The position numbers and the translations under genes are program-made. DNA of 64,000 bases from Meconema thalassinum. Lineage: Eukaryota > Arthropoda > Insecta > Orthoptera > Tettigoniidae. Below, piece by piece: positions 1 through 10,768 of this stretch. How positions within the stretch are numbered: position 1 is the stretch's first letter; each line of letters opens with the position of its first letter. The notes under the pieces were generated by a model, which saw only the letters and a list, made by a program, of their open reading frames with translations, made no database searches and had not been told where the DNA came from. The DNA is taken from positions 145,517,074 to 145,581,073 of the forward strand of contig OX336391.1 of NCBI GenBank assembly GCA_946902985.2, in the 5' to 3' direction.

Positions 1-18
1 ACAATAACTAACTAACTA
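1..18 (+). repeat. End of a non-LTR tail with (AACT)n
   Basis: The window opens on ACAATAACTAACTAACTA. This matches the terminal AACT repeats of the tails at 15237-15345 (opposite strand) and 62595-62665. The body of this copy lies outside the window. Short, so tentative. Confidence 0.4.
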
Positions 19-70
19 TTCACATTGGTAAAATTACCTGATTATTCAGTCAATAATCGAATGAATCGAC

Positions 71-179
71 AGAAGCCATACCATTTAAAAAAATCATTCA
101 AATCATCTGGTGTGTCGGCTAAGATGACGATGTCTTCATCAAATTTCAGAGTTTAAATTATTTCTCCTTATATTTTTAC
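71..179 (-). pseudogene. RTE reverse transcriptase fragment (motif C)
   Basis: The minus strand aligns with the part of the RTE at 48745-52012 that encodes the catalytic F-A-D-D motif and the following I-V-I-L-A-D-T. Here the motif reads roughly F-D-E-D, so the active site is already lost. Only about 110 bp remain. It is a decayed fragment of the same RTE family that occurs at 40057, 44936 and 48745. Confidence 0.75.
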
Positions 180-411
180 GAGATTTTAAATGGTTATACT
201 TTATGTATAAATTGGATAATGATTGGTGCAAAATGTCGGTAGTTATCGTGTCCACAAGGAATTGATATATAAATAAATTATACGAGTATATAAAATTTGG
301 ACTGACAAGTGGTTGTGGGTTCTAGGGGATGCAAAACGCGAAGATATATCAAATTTTTCCGGAAGCCGTAACATGGAACCCATTGCAATAGGTAGCTTTC
401 TTATGAAGTCG

Positions 412-530
412 ACTGGCTGCGTGGCTCAGTGGTAACGTTCTCTCCTACTGTGTCAAAGGTTGCAGGATTGAATCCTGGCGCAGCCAATTGGCATTTGAGG
501 GTGCGCCATATGCCATGGATTTCTTCACTT
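412..530 (+). repeat. SINE family A, tRNA-like head
   Basis: The head carries an A-box-like TGGCTCAGTGGTAACG and a B-box-like GGTTGCAGGATTGAATCC, in tRNA order and spacing, closed by GGCGCAGCC. This suggests a pol III promoter derived from a tRNA. Other copies lie at 12872, 40283, 41066 and 43949. After the head this copy diverges and runs into another retroposon tail. Confidence 0.65.
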
Positions 531-945
531 GATTTCTGTATTTTTCCATGACGAGAATATAGTCAGTCTGGAAACGTTGATCATCACCTCTTTGGTGAGG
601 TAAACCAAGTGTTACTTATACCTGTGGCCGAGAGCGTAAACACGCTAGAGTTTGGTTTATATTCCACCTCGGCCGTCCTGAAAATGGTTTTCGTGGTTTC
701 CCATTTTTACCACCAGGCAAATCCCGGGTCGGTTCCTTTCAACAGGCCCACGGCCGATTTGCTTCCAAAATCGTCTTCTCTAACACTTCCTTCATTAGAC
801 CCAAGTTGGCGGTCACCAGAGCAATCGTCCTGTCACCATCCCCAGTTGTATCTGATTATAAAGTGTGTTCATCTCTCAGACACCGTCCCTGCGCGGTAGA
901 GAAATGATCCCTCGCAGAGTCCGTGGGTGAAGCTGAGGTGGGAGG
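531..945 (+). repeat. Retroposon 3' region, unclassified
   Basis: The core (685-757) contains CGTGGTTTCCCA, CCAGGCAAAT and CCCACGGCCG blocks. The same blocks recur inverted at 12049-12125, so this is a dispersed repeat. The translations show no domain. I read it as the 3' region of a SINE or LINE; the class is not certain. Confidence 0.5.
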
Positions 946-1148
946 ATAAGCGATAAAAATAATATTAATAATATTAATTACTGTAGAAAAACTTTTTTTT
1001 ACAAATGTAAGAATATTCCAGAAATTCTAATAACAGAAATTGGTCAAACAAACAAGGCAAAGTTGTTCAAATATTTCGGGGAATCCATTCAAGAATATTG
1101 TATAGAACAAGTAGCTCCATGAAGAACTAAATAGCTTATTTTCATATA

Positions 1149-2286
1149 CAGTAAAACCTGCCTAAAGCGGAACGCAATCGTTCCGGATTTGCTTTTCCGT
1201 TTTACAAAGGGTTGAGTTTCAATAAGACAATACTCACTCCAAAGAAATACTGTATTATCGCATAGGATTACTATGCCATAATTTGAGTTTTTCTCACATA
1301 AACAACAAAGTTAATTCTTTAACCGGAAGTTTGTTTCTCACGTATTCTTCAATTATTATTTATCGTATGGCTTTTAGTGCCGGGAGTATCCGAGGACACG
1401 TTCAGCTCGCGTGAGTCTGTAGCTGCTTCCAGCGGACACCCTTATTAGGGTGAACTACAAGTTCCGTTCAATTTCAAGTAGTTCCAACTTTCGCTACCAG
1501 ATATCAATGAAACCTAGTGGTAAACGTTGGAACTTTGATAGAGCGTTCCGACGAAATCTAGCCTAACAAGTTAGCTTTACTCAAGTTTAGTCTGTGAAAG
1601 GATCTTTTACATGCCTTAAATCTATGACATGGGACCGCCAGCTTTTCTTCCCCTCCGAAGGAAGGCATAATGAAGGATTTTTAACGCTCTTAAAAAATTC
1701 GATGACTTCAACCGGGTTTGAACCCGCTATCTCGGGCACAGCAGTTCAGCATGCTACCAATTACGCCACCGATGCCGATTTGTTCTTCAATAACTCTCCT
1801 CCAGTGTAAGTTTCTTATGTTTAGAAGGCATTGTCACTGAATTAAAGTACGGTAATAAATGCAGTGCACAGTAAAATGAACACCTTTAAATAATACTCAA
1901 GTTCACAGTTTTCTTCTACTCGCACTTCTACTCTAATTTGTCAAAAGGACACTGTGTGTATTACAAGAGGGTTGGAGGAAGTAATAGGTGCAGATGTTGT
2001 GAAATGTAGAATTCCTGCTGCATCCATCAGGAAAAATTAGAGTGAATGTTTCCTAGAACTTTGGTGCAAGTACAGTCGCAGTCAAAATTTAGTACATGGC
2101 TTTGTATTATGGATAAGATAATCCGTCTTAGTCAGGTTATTTACGCCTACAGTTCCGGAATTTATTTCCTTTTCCGCGTTAGGCAGTTTTCCGGTTTACA
2201 GTGCCATGTTACATAGGTAAATCGTCCGTTCCGAATTTTGTTTTTCGTTTGTCCTGGTTTCCGGTATATAAAGGCAGGTTTTACTG
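1149..2286. mobile_element. Pogo/Tigger-like non-autonomous DNA transposon
   Basis: Inverted ends begin CAGTAAAACCTGCCT on both sides and are flanked by TA dinucleotides (1147-1148, 2287-2288). That is the target-site signature of the Tc1/mariner/pogo superfamily. Subterminal blocks with TTCCGGATTTG-like and TTTTCCG words recur at both ends. The 1138-bp interior has no transposase frame, so it is non-autonomous. It contains a tRNA-like fragment near 1700-1778. The pogo assignment is by resemblance of the ends. Confidence 0.75.
1700..1778 (-). repeat. tRNA-like SINE fragment
   Basis: On the minus strand an A-box-like TGGCGTAATTGGTAGC is followed at tRNA-like spacing by a B-box-like GGGTTCAAACCC. 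No full cloverleaf with a matched acceptor stem is apparent. A SINE head or tRNA pseudogene inside the pogo-like element is more likely than a working tRNA gene. Confidence 0.5.
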
Positions 2287-2314
2287 TATTACACCGATAT
2301 TTTCCATTTGAAAA

Positions 2315-2944
2315 CTAAAATAATTATTAATAAGAATTATATATCCGCCTGAATCAATACTACTGTCTAAATAAATTATTAATTATTAAAGTTGTTCTAG
2401 GTACATGTTTCGGGAATTAATCAATTATTTTATCCCCTTCATCAGCCAGTTGTAAAGCATTAACATATTCAAAACATAATAGAGCGTAGCACTGAAAATA
2501 AGAAAGGTATAGTGCACCATATACATAGCCTAGATCGTAAAATTAAAATATTGAACAAAACGAAGAAGTTGGTGACGGTGACAGTATTCAGCCTCTTGGT
2601 AATGAGGTTAGCTCAAAGTATATGTTTGAGGTTAAGCATTTTCCTACCACGTCGTGATTACTTGATGCCGTTTTGATTGGCTTATGATCTTCAAGCAAAA
2701 AAAAGGCTTCTTCATTGGTTACACGTGGATTGGTTAAGTATTGAAATTCCACATCAGTCTTCTCAAAAGCTATTGATCTTTGCTCAATACAGGACTGTAA
2801 ATGCACTGTCTACTGGTTTTCATACATCTTCGTTGACTTCAGCAGGCAGAATACTGCCACATGTACCTACAACAACTTTAATAATTAATTTTTTTATAGT
2901 ATTAATTCAGGCGGATATATAATTCTTGTTAATAATTATTTTAG
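2315..2944. mobile_element. Penelope-type palindromic element
   Basis: The first ~93 bp (2315-2407) are repeated inverted at the right end (about 2853-2944). The outer word CTAAAATAATTATTAA pairs with its complement. The arms stop matching inside a hammerhead-like core at 2402-2445. The layout resembles the terminal repeats of Penelope-like elements seen more clearly at 28314 and 44872. No coding part remains. A foldback DNA transposon is the alternative. Confidence 0.5.
2402..2445 (-). ncRNA. Hammerhead-ribozyme-like core
   Basis: The minus strand reads CTGATGA, a loop closed by GGG/CCC, GAAAC, a 2-nt spacer and GTA. That is the order of conserved hammerhead blocks (CUGANGA, stem II, GAAA, NUH), with a minimal stem III of A-C/G-U. 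One unpaired base sits between CTGATGA and stem II. Minimal hammerheads acting as dimers are described from Penelope-like elements. Activity is inferred, not shown. Confidence 0.5.
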
Positions 2945-3726
2945 CATATCAATACGGATGCACCATGAATAATTTAAATAATGTAATTTGAAAACTATCC
3001 AACCTATACATGCATTATCTACATGAAGGACTACATAGATTTGGGTACGCGACCTACATTGTGATAGTATGGAGCAACAATCTGAAACTCAATTCTCAAA
3101 CGTTGTAGTCATTTCAGCCAAGACACATTAATTTAAAAATTATATTTCTATGGTACAACTACTTGCCCGGTCTTACATTGAACCTTTCAATCTTACACAA
3201 GATAATTCACGCCAACACACCGTCATCACTGGAAAATATGTTTTCAAAGACACGCGGAGGTTTATCTACAATACATGAACGGAATACTAAAGAATTGTAT
3301 GCCAGTCCATGGTACTGGTGTATCAACTTATCGAAGACCGTTTCAATAGACTGTCAGTAGAATGTGTTCCGATAGTTTAAGATACCCACATTAGTAAATC
3401 AGGATGGCGTATGACCTCGGATTTTCGCCGATTACAACAATTACAATAACCACCACTACAATGTAAAATTACATGCTGTAAAGAACAGATAACTTTCAAT
3501 ATCGGATAATTATGGTTCCTTCCACGAAATGGCAAATTTCTGAAACGAGACACAGTTCGCAATTTTAAGAAAAGTCAAATGTGTGGTTTATATCATCTAA
3601 GTAAGGCAAGTAAAATAATTTGAAGAGATTGCATTCTTCTTATTATTATTATAATTATTATTATTATTTATTTATTTCGTATGGCAAAAACAAGGATACA
3701 TTATAAATACATATATCTTCCAATTT
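2945..3726. other. No gene seen; AT-rich spacer
   Basis: I recognise no coding or structured feature. There is a short ATT-rich microsatellite at about 3640-3672. Confidence 0.5.
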
Positions 3727-6700
3727 TATATACTGAACCCATGTACCATTGGTTCAAGGGGTCGAATCCATGTGTTATTGGTGAAAGAAAGGAGGAAAGA
3801 TACAGTCTTCAGTGGAACATAGAAAGATTTTAAACAAGGGGACTGGTTTAATGTTGTGCAATAGTAAGAGCCCAGGTGGCCCCAGGAAATGATATCACGC
3901 GTGACGCACCGATAAGGAGCGATCATGGCTATAATTAGAACGAGAGGAACTTTCCGTTCGGAGTGAGCGAGAGAAGGTTTCGGAAATTGGTCTTACGCAG
4001 CAGTAAAATTGCATCCTCGCAGTTGTGCAAGAGGAAGAATAATTAGATTTAAGCCATTTGCGAACATAAAAGTAAGATAAGAAATACATCATTGTGAATC
4101 ATTTCGGAATAGAGATTTTTGTGGGGGAAAAGGTGTTTTAATAATTGCCCAGGAAAGAAGTGCAGACGCGGCATTACGCAATTAAAAGTTCCCCGAGACC
4201 CGAGGTGGTAGGATTACAAATAAAACTCAACGCCCACGTATCTGAAGAACAAAAATTGTTTAATATCTCAGAATTGTACGATCGATTTTCATGTACAAAG
4301 AAGTCAGTTTACGTTTAGAAAACGAGCTTTCCAGAGATATAATTTTTAATAGTGTGCGACTATTGCTTCAAAAGTTAGTTGTGAAAAAGACGAGGATTTT
4401 ATCTTTTTTTTAGCCAAAAAGTATAAAAGTCCTGACAGAGCCAAGCTAATCATGCAGTTTAGAACAGACCTCGTGCAGAGGTGCTGCATCACATCGTATA
4501 TGCAGTTTTCAGACGGCCCGAGGGGCGTCACTGTGTCACAAATGCAGTCTACGAGCACTCCATGAGCGGAGGTGCTGCATCAAAGATATTCAGTTCCGTG
4601 AGCGCCGAGACGCTGCACGAGGAAGCATCAAGTATCATCATAGTATCGCCGTGTGAAGACTTAGGAAAATCCTAGTACAGGATTTAGTTCAGCAAGCGTC
4701 AGTCTTTATAGTGGAAAGTTCAGTATTACAGTCAAAGTAGGCTGCGAACTTAAAGAACAGGCGATAGGTCTTCAAATAACAGTTCAGTTAAACGACCGAA
4801 AGTATCGCAACGTTTTGACGTACCATAATAGTGAAACAAACATTTCTAGCAAAGTTAAGGAACCCAATCAGGGTCGGACGAAATAAGTAAAGCCTAGTGT
4901 ATCGATAAGATGGGGACTAGAGCGAAGAAAATAAGAAGTGAAAAATTTAATCCAAGACATTGTCTAACAGGAGACAAACAAACAGTAAAAGCATTAAGCT
5001 ACGAAACTAAGGAATAGCAGTAAATGCTAGAGAATCAGAGGTCACCGATAAAGTATTCAAGAGGCCGTAAATAAGATAGACTTTATCTAGACAAACTAAA
5101 TTGTGTCTAGAAAGAAACGACTTCGAGCTAGTAAAAATAGAAGCCGAATAGTCAGGAACCCGGATCTGAAGAATAGCCGTTCCAGGGAGGGGAGATTGAT
5201 CGAGACTTTCATCTTCTTGTCAGATAGGGAGCCGACATCTAAGAATTTCACCCTTGGAAACGGGAAGAAGAAATCACCTGTGTAAGGCAAAATCAAAGCC
5301 TCAGTGATTAAAAGCAGTGTAATGTAAATATAGAAAATTTGTGTTAGTGTAATAATGTTTCAGTGAATTTATTTGTGTATGATAAAAGAATACAGAATTG
5401 TATTCAAAATGTTACCAGTGTATAAGGTAAATCATGTGTATGTGTATCAAGAAATGTTATTGTGTGAAATGGGATTAATCAAGATGGCTTAAACACATTA
5501 AGTGGGCGAAAATGAAACATCGCTGGAAAATACGGTCGGTGACCGTAACCTCATGTGAGTAACCATTTCATTATGTTATGTGTTGGGGAATATTTGTGTA
5601 CAATCCACCTGAGAATGAGAAAATAGGGATGTTTTTGAATAACAATTAACAGAATAATAGCGCGATCTGAACGATTAAAATTCAGAAAGTATAAAATAAT
5701 TTGTGAAATGAATAAATCCCTTAGGGAAAATGTATGAAATAAAATATCTGTGTAGTTGATAAATGATTTAAATATGTGAAAGCAAGCGTAATAATAATAA
5801 TAATAATATCAAGGATATAAATGAATAAAGATTATGATCAATTATAGGAAAGTAGTAGCTTTTGAGCTCCTTTAAAGAATAAATACATGGTGTGAACACA
5901 TGTTTCTTATGATAAAGCGATTTTTGCACGGGAAAGGATTAATATAAAATTGAGATGTAGATCAAATGTGGATTTTGAATTATCAGTTCTTTGGAAGCAA
6001 CGTGGCAGTAAATGTATAGCACAATGTAGCGCATTGAAGTAATTTGTCACGCTAGGAAAGCGGTGATATACTTGGTAAATTAATTATGAGGGGCAGTTGG
6101 TCGTGGTAATTGAGCTATAGTAAGTCCTCTAAATAGTGATGTGATCACGAGTCCATGTGTGTGTTGTGTTGTAAAAGGGTGCGAAATATTTATTGTATTA
6201 TGAGCGCAGGTTCAAGGCAAAGGCCACCCTAAGTCGCAATTGTATAAGTCCTTCAGTATGGGATATGGTTCCCGAGGCAGTGGAGTCGAACCTAGATTCG
6301 TCTATTGTTGAAGCCCCTAAATATTTGTTGTTGTAGTGAATTACTCTTACCCACCAATGAGGATACTTCATAATTAATAAATGCCAAGGTTACGAGAATG
6401 GTCTAATGAACCTAAATAAGTTGTTAAAATAAGTGAATGAAAAGCCTCGCTTGTTCAAAGAACTACATTTAAGAAACAGCTGTATGAAGCTAGGAGTCGC
6501 TCGTCCCGTGTGGGCGAAGACCGTGAAGTCTCCCTCCCCGCAATAAATTACGCTAAGTGGCCAGGCCAGACCCCTCGCCATTGATGTTGTGGTAGGTCTG
6601 AATAGCCGTCTGTTTGAAGTTATAGTACACCAGAGGGTTTAGAGTTTGTTGTAACAACCCGGTCTTCGAACCGAGGTTCTTGTAGATGAAAATTACCGCT

Positions 6701-7459
6701 TGCAAGTTCAGATCGTTGCTTTCTAGTGATATGATGGTCTTTTAAGACAAATAATGATAAATCCCTAATGTAATGTTATATAATGTAGTGATTCACGAGT
6801 TTAGGGAAGACAATTAGATTCCGGGAGTGATCTTAATTTTTGACATGTTCAAGTAGTCTTCTATAACTCGGGAGTACGCAAATGTTTTCCCAATCACTGT
6901 AGTGAATTGTTGATTTGAGAGAGGTGGTAACATGAGAACATTGTGAAAGCCCAAAGTTTAAGTAAATGAGTCACAGTACTTTAATAAGAATTATATATTG
7001 TTTTAATCATAAAATACTCATATAATAAGAAGTGATGTGTAGTAAAAGGATAACACAGTTTATATTGAAAAGTATCGAGCCATTTGAAGCTCTTGATTTT
7101 ATTGAATTTTTAAAAGGACACTATATGGAAGTGAAAAGAAATATAAGTTTGTTGGTTTATGAAAACCATTTATTATGATTTAATCTTTGTTTATTATGTA
7201 TTCCTTGTTCACTCCGAACAAGTATGAATTATGGGTCAGTATTTTATTTGTTTAATTTGTTGTAGTGCCATATATTAGGTTAATTAAATGTTTTATAGTG
7301 GGAGTTGATTTTGTTTATTTATTTATTTTGGAAGTGTATCCTCTATTTAATCCAAAATGTGTAAGTCACAGAGTGGGAGAACATACCATAACCCCGAAAA
7401 TCCCGATTTGAGCATTGCTGGCATACTGTGATTTGCATATTTCATGCTAAAAGGGCACA
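3727..7459 (+). repeat. 3.7-kb long repeat, candidate LTR (copy 1)
   Basis: This block aligns end to end, with small indels, with 33149-36788 in the same orientation. In copy 2 it begins TGTATACTGAACC, and both copies end AAGGGCACA, giving TG...CA edges like an LTR. It is followed at once by TGGGGGCATAG, a primer-binding-like sequence, and then a coiled-coil ORF. No ORF of note lies inside the block. It has many in-block differences from copy 2, so both are old. A repeat of some other class, with chance TG...CA edges, remains possible. Confidence 0.5.
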
Positions 7460-7477
7460 TGGGGGCATAGAAGTAAT
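7460..7477 (+). promoter_or_regulatory. Candidate primer-binding site
   Basis: TGGGGGCATAGAAGTAAT starts directly after the CA of the candidate LTR. Retroviral-type elements usually have a TGG here that pairs with the CCA end of a tRNA. The matching tRNA cannot be named from sequence alone. Confidence 0.4.
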
Positions 7478-7868
7478 GTGCTTGGATTAATAACTAGAGG
7501 AACACTTAAGACGGTCATATCATGTAAAAGTAAAGTAATGATAGAAGTAGCTACAAAATATAATGTCAACTGACCGCATGGGACCCTGGAAACTCACACC
7601 GAGCAGCCCTAAATATAATAAAACCCCTAAAACTCTTTCAAATGGCGCCCAGTACGTAGGGATAAGTTTTCCTAGGGAAAACCCGAGTTTACTTGAAAAA
7701 TCAAAATTTTCATTTTTTAATGGTTTTTCGAAATTTTGGAATTTTTAAATCACTTCCATAAAGGTTTTGACATTGTATGAGTATATCAAAAGGGTACGTT
7801 TTAGTAAACACCCGTACTAAGGTAAAATTTTGGAAATTGGGACACAAGAGTTCGGAGTACCATCTCTC

Positions 7869-9257
7869 ATGCATGATCTAGCGATGTGGCATGATAGCCC
7901 ACTGTATTCTTATATTGGGGATAAGATGTGTACGATGATGGAAATAAAGGAGTGCTTGGATGAGCATTTCCAGAAGACTAGGGAGGAGATGATAAAAATA
8001 AGTACGGAAAGTAACAAAGTTTTAAAGGCGGACAGCAGTGAACAGTTAGAAGCCATAAATGAGAATTTAAAAGCTCTTAAAACTGACAGTGTTAAGATAG
8101 AGAATAAATTGGACAGCCAACAGGGTGAAAATAAAAAGGATTTTGAATCCATAAATCAAAAGTTAGGATCTATCCAAGTCGATTGTATAAACATGAACAG
8201 TGCATTGAAGGCTGAGATAGAAAGTAAGTTGGATAGTATAAAAACAGAAAATTCAGATCATTTTTCAGCACAATCCAAGGTTTTGGAAGATAAACTAGGA
8301 GTAATGGAAGTTAAACTTGAAAATAAATTACATTCGTTTCAGGAGAATATAATAACTGATAATTCTCTGAAAAGTCAAGCCATGAACACCAAATTAGAGG
8401 TCAAGGAGACTCAAATATATAGTAATATAAATGAGAAAATAGAAGAGACAATGAATAACAAATTTCAAGGTTTTGATACGGGGTTGGAGATTAAGTTAAA
8501 TAAGTTTAAAGGGGAAATCACCTGTAACATGGAAAAAACTTGTAAATATAATGTAGATGCATGTAAAGATGAACTTGTAACCCAGATCCAAGGTGTGCAG
8601 GAAAAGTTAAAAGCTCAGATAGAATTTAACAGGAATCTTTGTGAAACATCCCGGGATGAGATAAAGGACAGTTTTAATAAACTAGGAGAAAGATTCGAAA
8701 AGCTTGAAGAGCAAGAGAAAAACCCAGAACAAGGGATAACAAAAGAAGTGAAAGTTGTGGAGACGGAAATAATAATTCCTGGAGAAACGGAGAAATTAAA
8801 TGAAACTATAATAGAAAGTATCGTCGAGGCAAGGAAAGAAGTAGAGGTTCAAGATTTCCTAGAAATAGAAAAGGAAAACCCAGAAGAAATTCATGAGGAT
8901 AAGAAAGATAAGATACAATTAAAAGAAGAAAAAGAACAGTTGAAAGCACAGATTCTTGAGTTAATGATAAAATATCAGGAATGTCAACGAAAGGAAAGAA
9001 AAATGGAAACAGATGCCAATGAAAGCCAAGAAAACCTCCAAGGAAAAGATGAGACTGTGGGAGTTATTGGAGAAAAGAGAAGAAGTGCCGTTGAAGGAAA
9101 TGAGGAAAGAGGAAAACCACCGCCAAGTGTAGCAGGTTTACAAGAGAATAGAAACCTATTTGAAGGTAGGAGAGGAAGAGAAATAATGCACATGACCTTG
9201 GTGAAAGAAGACGCAAGCGTTTTTCAGTTGGAATATCCGTATGAAGAAAGCGAATAG
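7869..9257 (+). CDS. Coiled-coil protein, Gag-like N-terminal region of an LTR element
   Basis: The ORF runs 462 residues from the first ATG; the open frame starts a little earlier without an ATG. Residues about 25-300 are built of E/K/N/L-rich heptads with repeating L-x-x-I/L-x-x-K-L-x-S/N units, predicting long coiled coils. The C-terminal third is highly charged and ends ASVFQLEYPYEESE. There is no zinc knuckle, protease, RT or integrase in or after it. Its place behind a candidate LTR and primer-binding site suggests the leading part of a Gag protein of a Gypsy-type element. The uninterrupted frame contrasts with the decayed surroundings. I do not recognise a close family, so Gag is an inference; a captured host coiled-coil exon is the alternative. 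Confidence 0.5.
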   Translation: MHDLAMWHDSPLYSYIGDKMCTMMEIKECLDEHFQKTREEMIKISTESNKVLKADSSEQLEAINENLKALKTDSVKIENKLDSQQGENKKDFESINQKLGSIQVDCINMNSALKAEIESKLDSIKTENSDHFSAQSKVLEDKLGVMEVKLENKLHSFQENIITDNSLKSQAMNTKLEVKETQIYSNINEKIEETMNNKFQGFDTGLEIKLNKFKGEITCNMEKTCKYNVDACKDELVTQIQGVQEKLKAQIEFNRNLCETSRDEIKDSFNKLGERFEKLEEQEKNPEQGITKEVKVVETEIIIPGETEKLNETIIESIVEARKEVEVQDFLEIEKENPEEIHEDKKDKIQLKEEKEQLKAQILELMIKYQECQRKERKMETDANESQENLQGKDETVGVIGEKRRSAVEGNEERGKPPPSVAGLQENRNLFEGRRGREIMHMTLVKEDASVFQLEYPYEESE

Positions 9258-9985
9258 TAGAAAGAAAAGAAAAAAAGAAGATCTGAAGGAACTTTGGAAT
9301 TGGAAGTGTAGGAAAAAGAAATTTTCTTGGAAAATGCCATCTCGATGCGAGATGAAGGAAAAGGTTACTCTAGAACATGTAACGGGTTAAGGCTATATGC
9401 ACCCGTTAAAGAGTAAGAGAAAAAAATAATTTTTCTTGAAAATGCCATCTCGAGATGAGATGAGGGGAATGAAAGAAAACCAAGAAGAGACGAGTAAGGA
9501 TAGACCGTGCTCTTAAGGACAAACGAAATTCTGTAGACTTTGAGTCCAGAAAACTGAAATAAAGAAGAAGTAACGGGTTAAGGCTATATGCACCCGTGAA
9601 GTATTAAAAGAAGGTCAATAGGTTGACAGTACAGAACAGAGAAGAAGGAGACAGACCGGCAGAATGCCCGTCCCAACAAGAAAGAAAAAAAAATTGTCTG
9701 ACCCAAGTTTGGAGCGCATGCCAGACTAAGAGGAGACTCAGAAACACCTGAACGAGACGAGTAATTTATAGTCTTAAAGTGGAGACGTCCGCTTAAAAGA
9801 AATGAATGAATGGGAACTTTGTGAGACCCAAAACAAGCCAGAGAGAGAAAGGCCTTGGAAAGAAAGATCAGAAGGTACTGAGAAATTATATGATGGCTTC
9901 GATACTAGAAAAATATAAAATTTTATATAAATGTTTAAATAAATTTCCTCAAAATATCGAAAATTTCTTTATCTAAGTTGGGGAG
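9258..9985 (+). other. Purine-rich leader with repeated hairpins
   Basis: Directly after the coiled-coil stop comes purine-rich DNA with paired hairpins. CATCTCG/CGAGATG lies at 9338-9354 and a variant at 9446-9462. TAACGGGT/ACCCGTTA lies at 9380-9408, and the same 26-nt block recurs at 9572-9597. AAGTTGGGGAGAATA near 9975 resembles a polypurine tract, but no 3' LTR follows. The repeats suggest RNA structure (packaging, frameshifting or translation), which is inference. Confidence 0.4.
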
Positions 9986-9989
9986 AATA

Positions 9990-10742
9990 CATTATTTACA
10001 GATCAATGATTCACATTCAAAACTTAATGTCCAGACTTTTCTGCCAGTCCACTGCTTCCGTAGAGGCACTATGTAATTCTTGGGCAGATCCATTGAATTT
10101 TCTCTTTGGGCAGTCCATAACAATGTGCTGGATGGTCTGAGGCACATTTCCACAGTCGCAGAATGGGTCTTCAGATTTTCCCCACTTATGAAGCCAGAAT
10201 TTACACCTTCCATGATATGTCCTGATTCTGTTTAGAGATGTCCATTCCCTTCTCGGTAAGTTGAAACCAGGTGGAGCTCTACAAGGATCATGGATTAAAC
10301 CCAGATGGTCGGGATTTGAAGAGGACCATTCTTCATGCCAGATCTCATCAGCATCAAAATGTGTTTCCAGGAGCTTCTCACCTAGCTTCCATGATGGGTT
10401 TCTGGACTTTAATCTCTTCGGTTTCTGCGGGTTGCAGTCCTGAAGTAAGGGCAGTTGAGGATTACTGCGGCATTTCTGCCATTCTCTTACAAGAGCTAGT
10501 TCTCTTCGTATGTGAGGGGGATGGATGTTGGATAAGACGGGTAACCATTTTAGAGGTGTCGATTTGATGGTGCCTGATATTGTCCTCATGGTATCATTCA
10601 GTTGGGTATCAACTTTTGAAGTGTGTGCACTGTTAAGCAACACAGGGCAGCAGTATTCTGCAACTGGGTAGACCAAGGCAAGAGCTGATGTCCGTAGTAC
10701 TGCCGCGTTTGCTCCCCAGCCTGTTCCACTGAGCTTGTGTAA
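9990..10742 (-). pseudogene. Non-LTR retrotransposon, RT C-terminal region
   Basis: The minus strand is open for 219 codons (10676-10017). The frame extends upstream as G-W-G-A-N-A-A-V-L-R-T-S-A-L-A-L-V-Y. It contains Y-P-V-A-E-Y-C-C-P-V and W-L-P-V-L-S-N-I-x-P-P-H-I-R-R, typical of the region after the RT domain in Jockey/CR1-like LINEs. It ends in a C-D-C-G...H...C zinc-binding-like cluster. The polymerase and endonuclease parts are absent. It is a truncated copy whose 5' side meets a mariner-type element at 10769. Confidence 0.75.
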
Positions 10743-10768
10743 TATGTTGTTCCTTATTATTACATATA

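Noticed and set aside
412..490. Functional tRNA gene
   Set aside because: A and B boxes are present, but the cloverleaf stems do not close well and the sequence continues into a SINE body; dispersed copies exist. The same holds for the other tRNA-like heads.
3745..3775. B box of a SINE at the start of the long repeat
   Set aside because: GGTTCGAATCC-like word occurs in both copies, but no A box lies at the right distance; probably coincidence.
7869..9257. Host coiled-coil gene (myosin- or kinesin-like)
   Set aside because: No motor or other domain, no visible introns or promoter context, and it sits behind a candidate LTR and primer-binding site.
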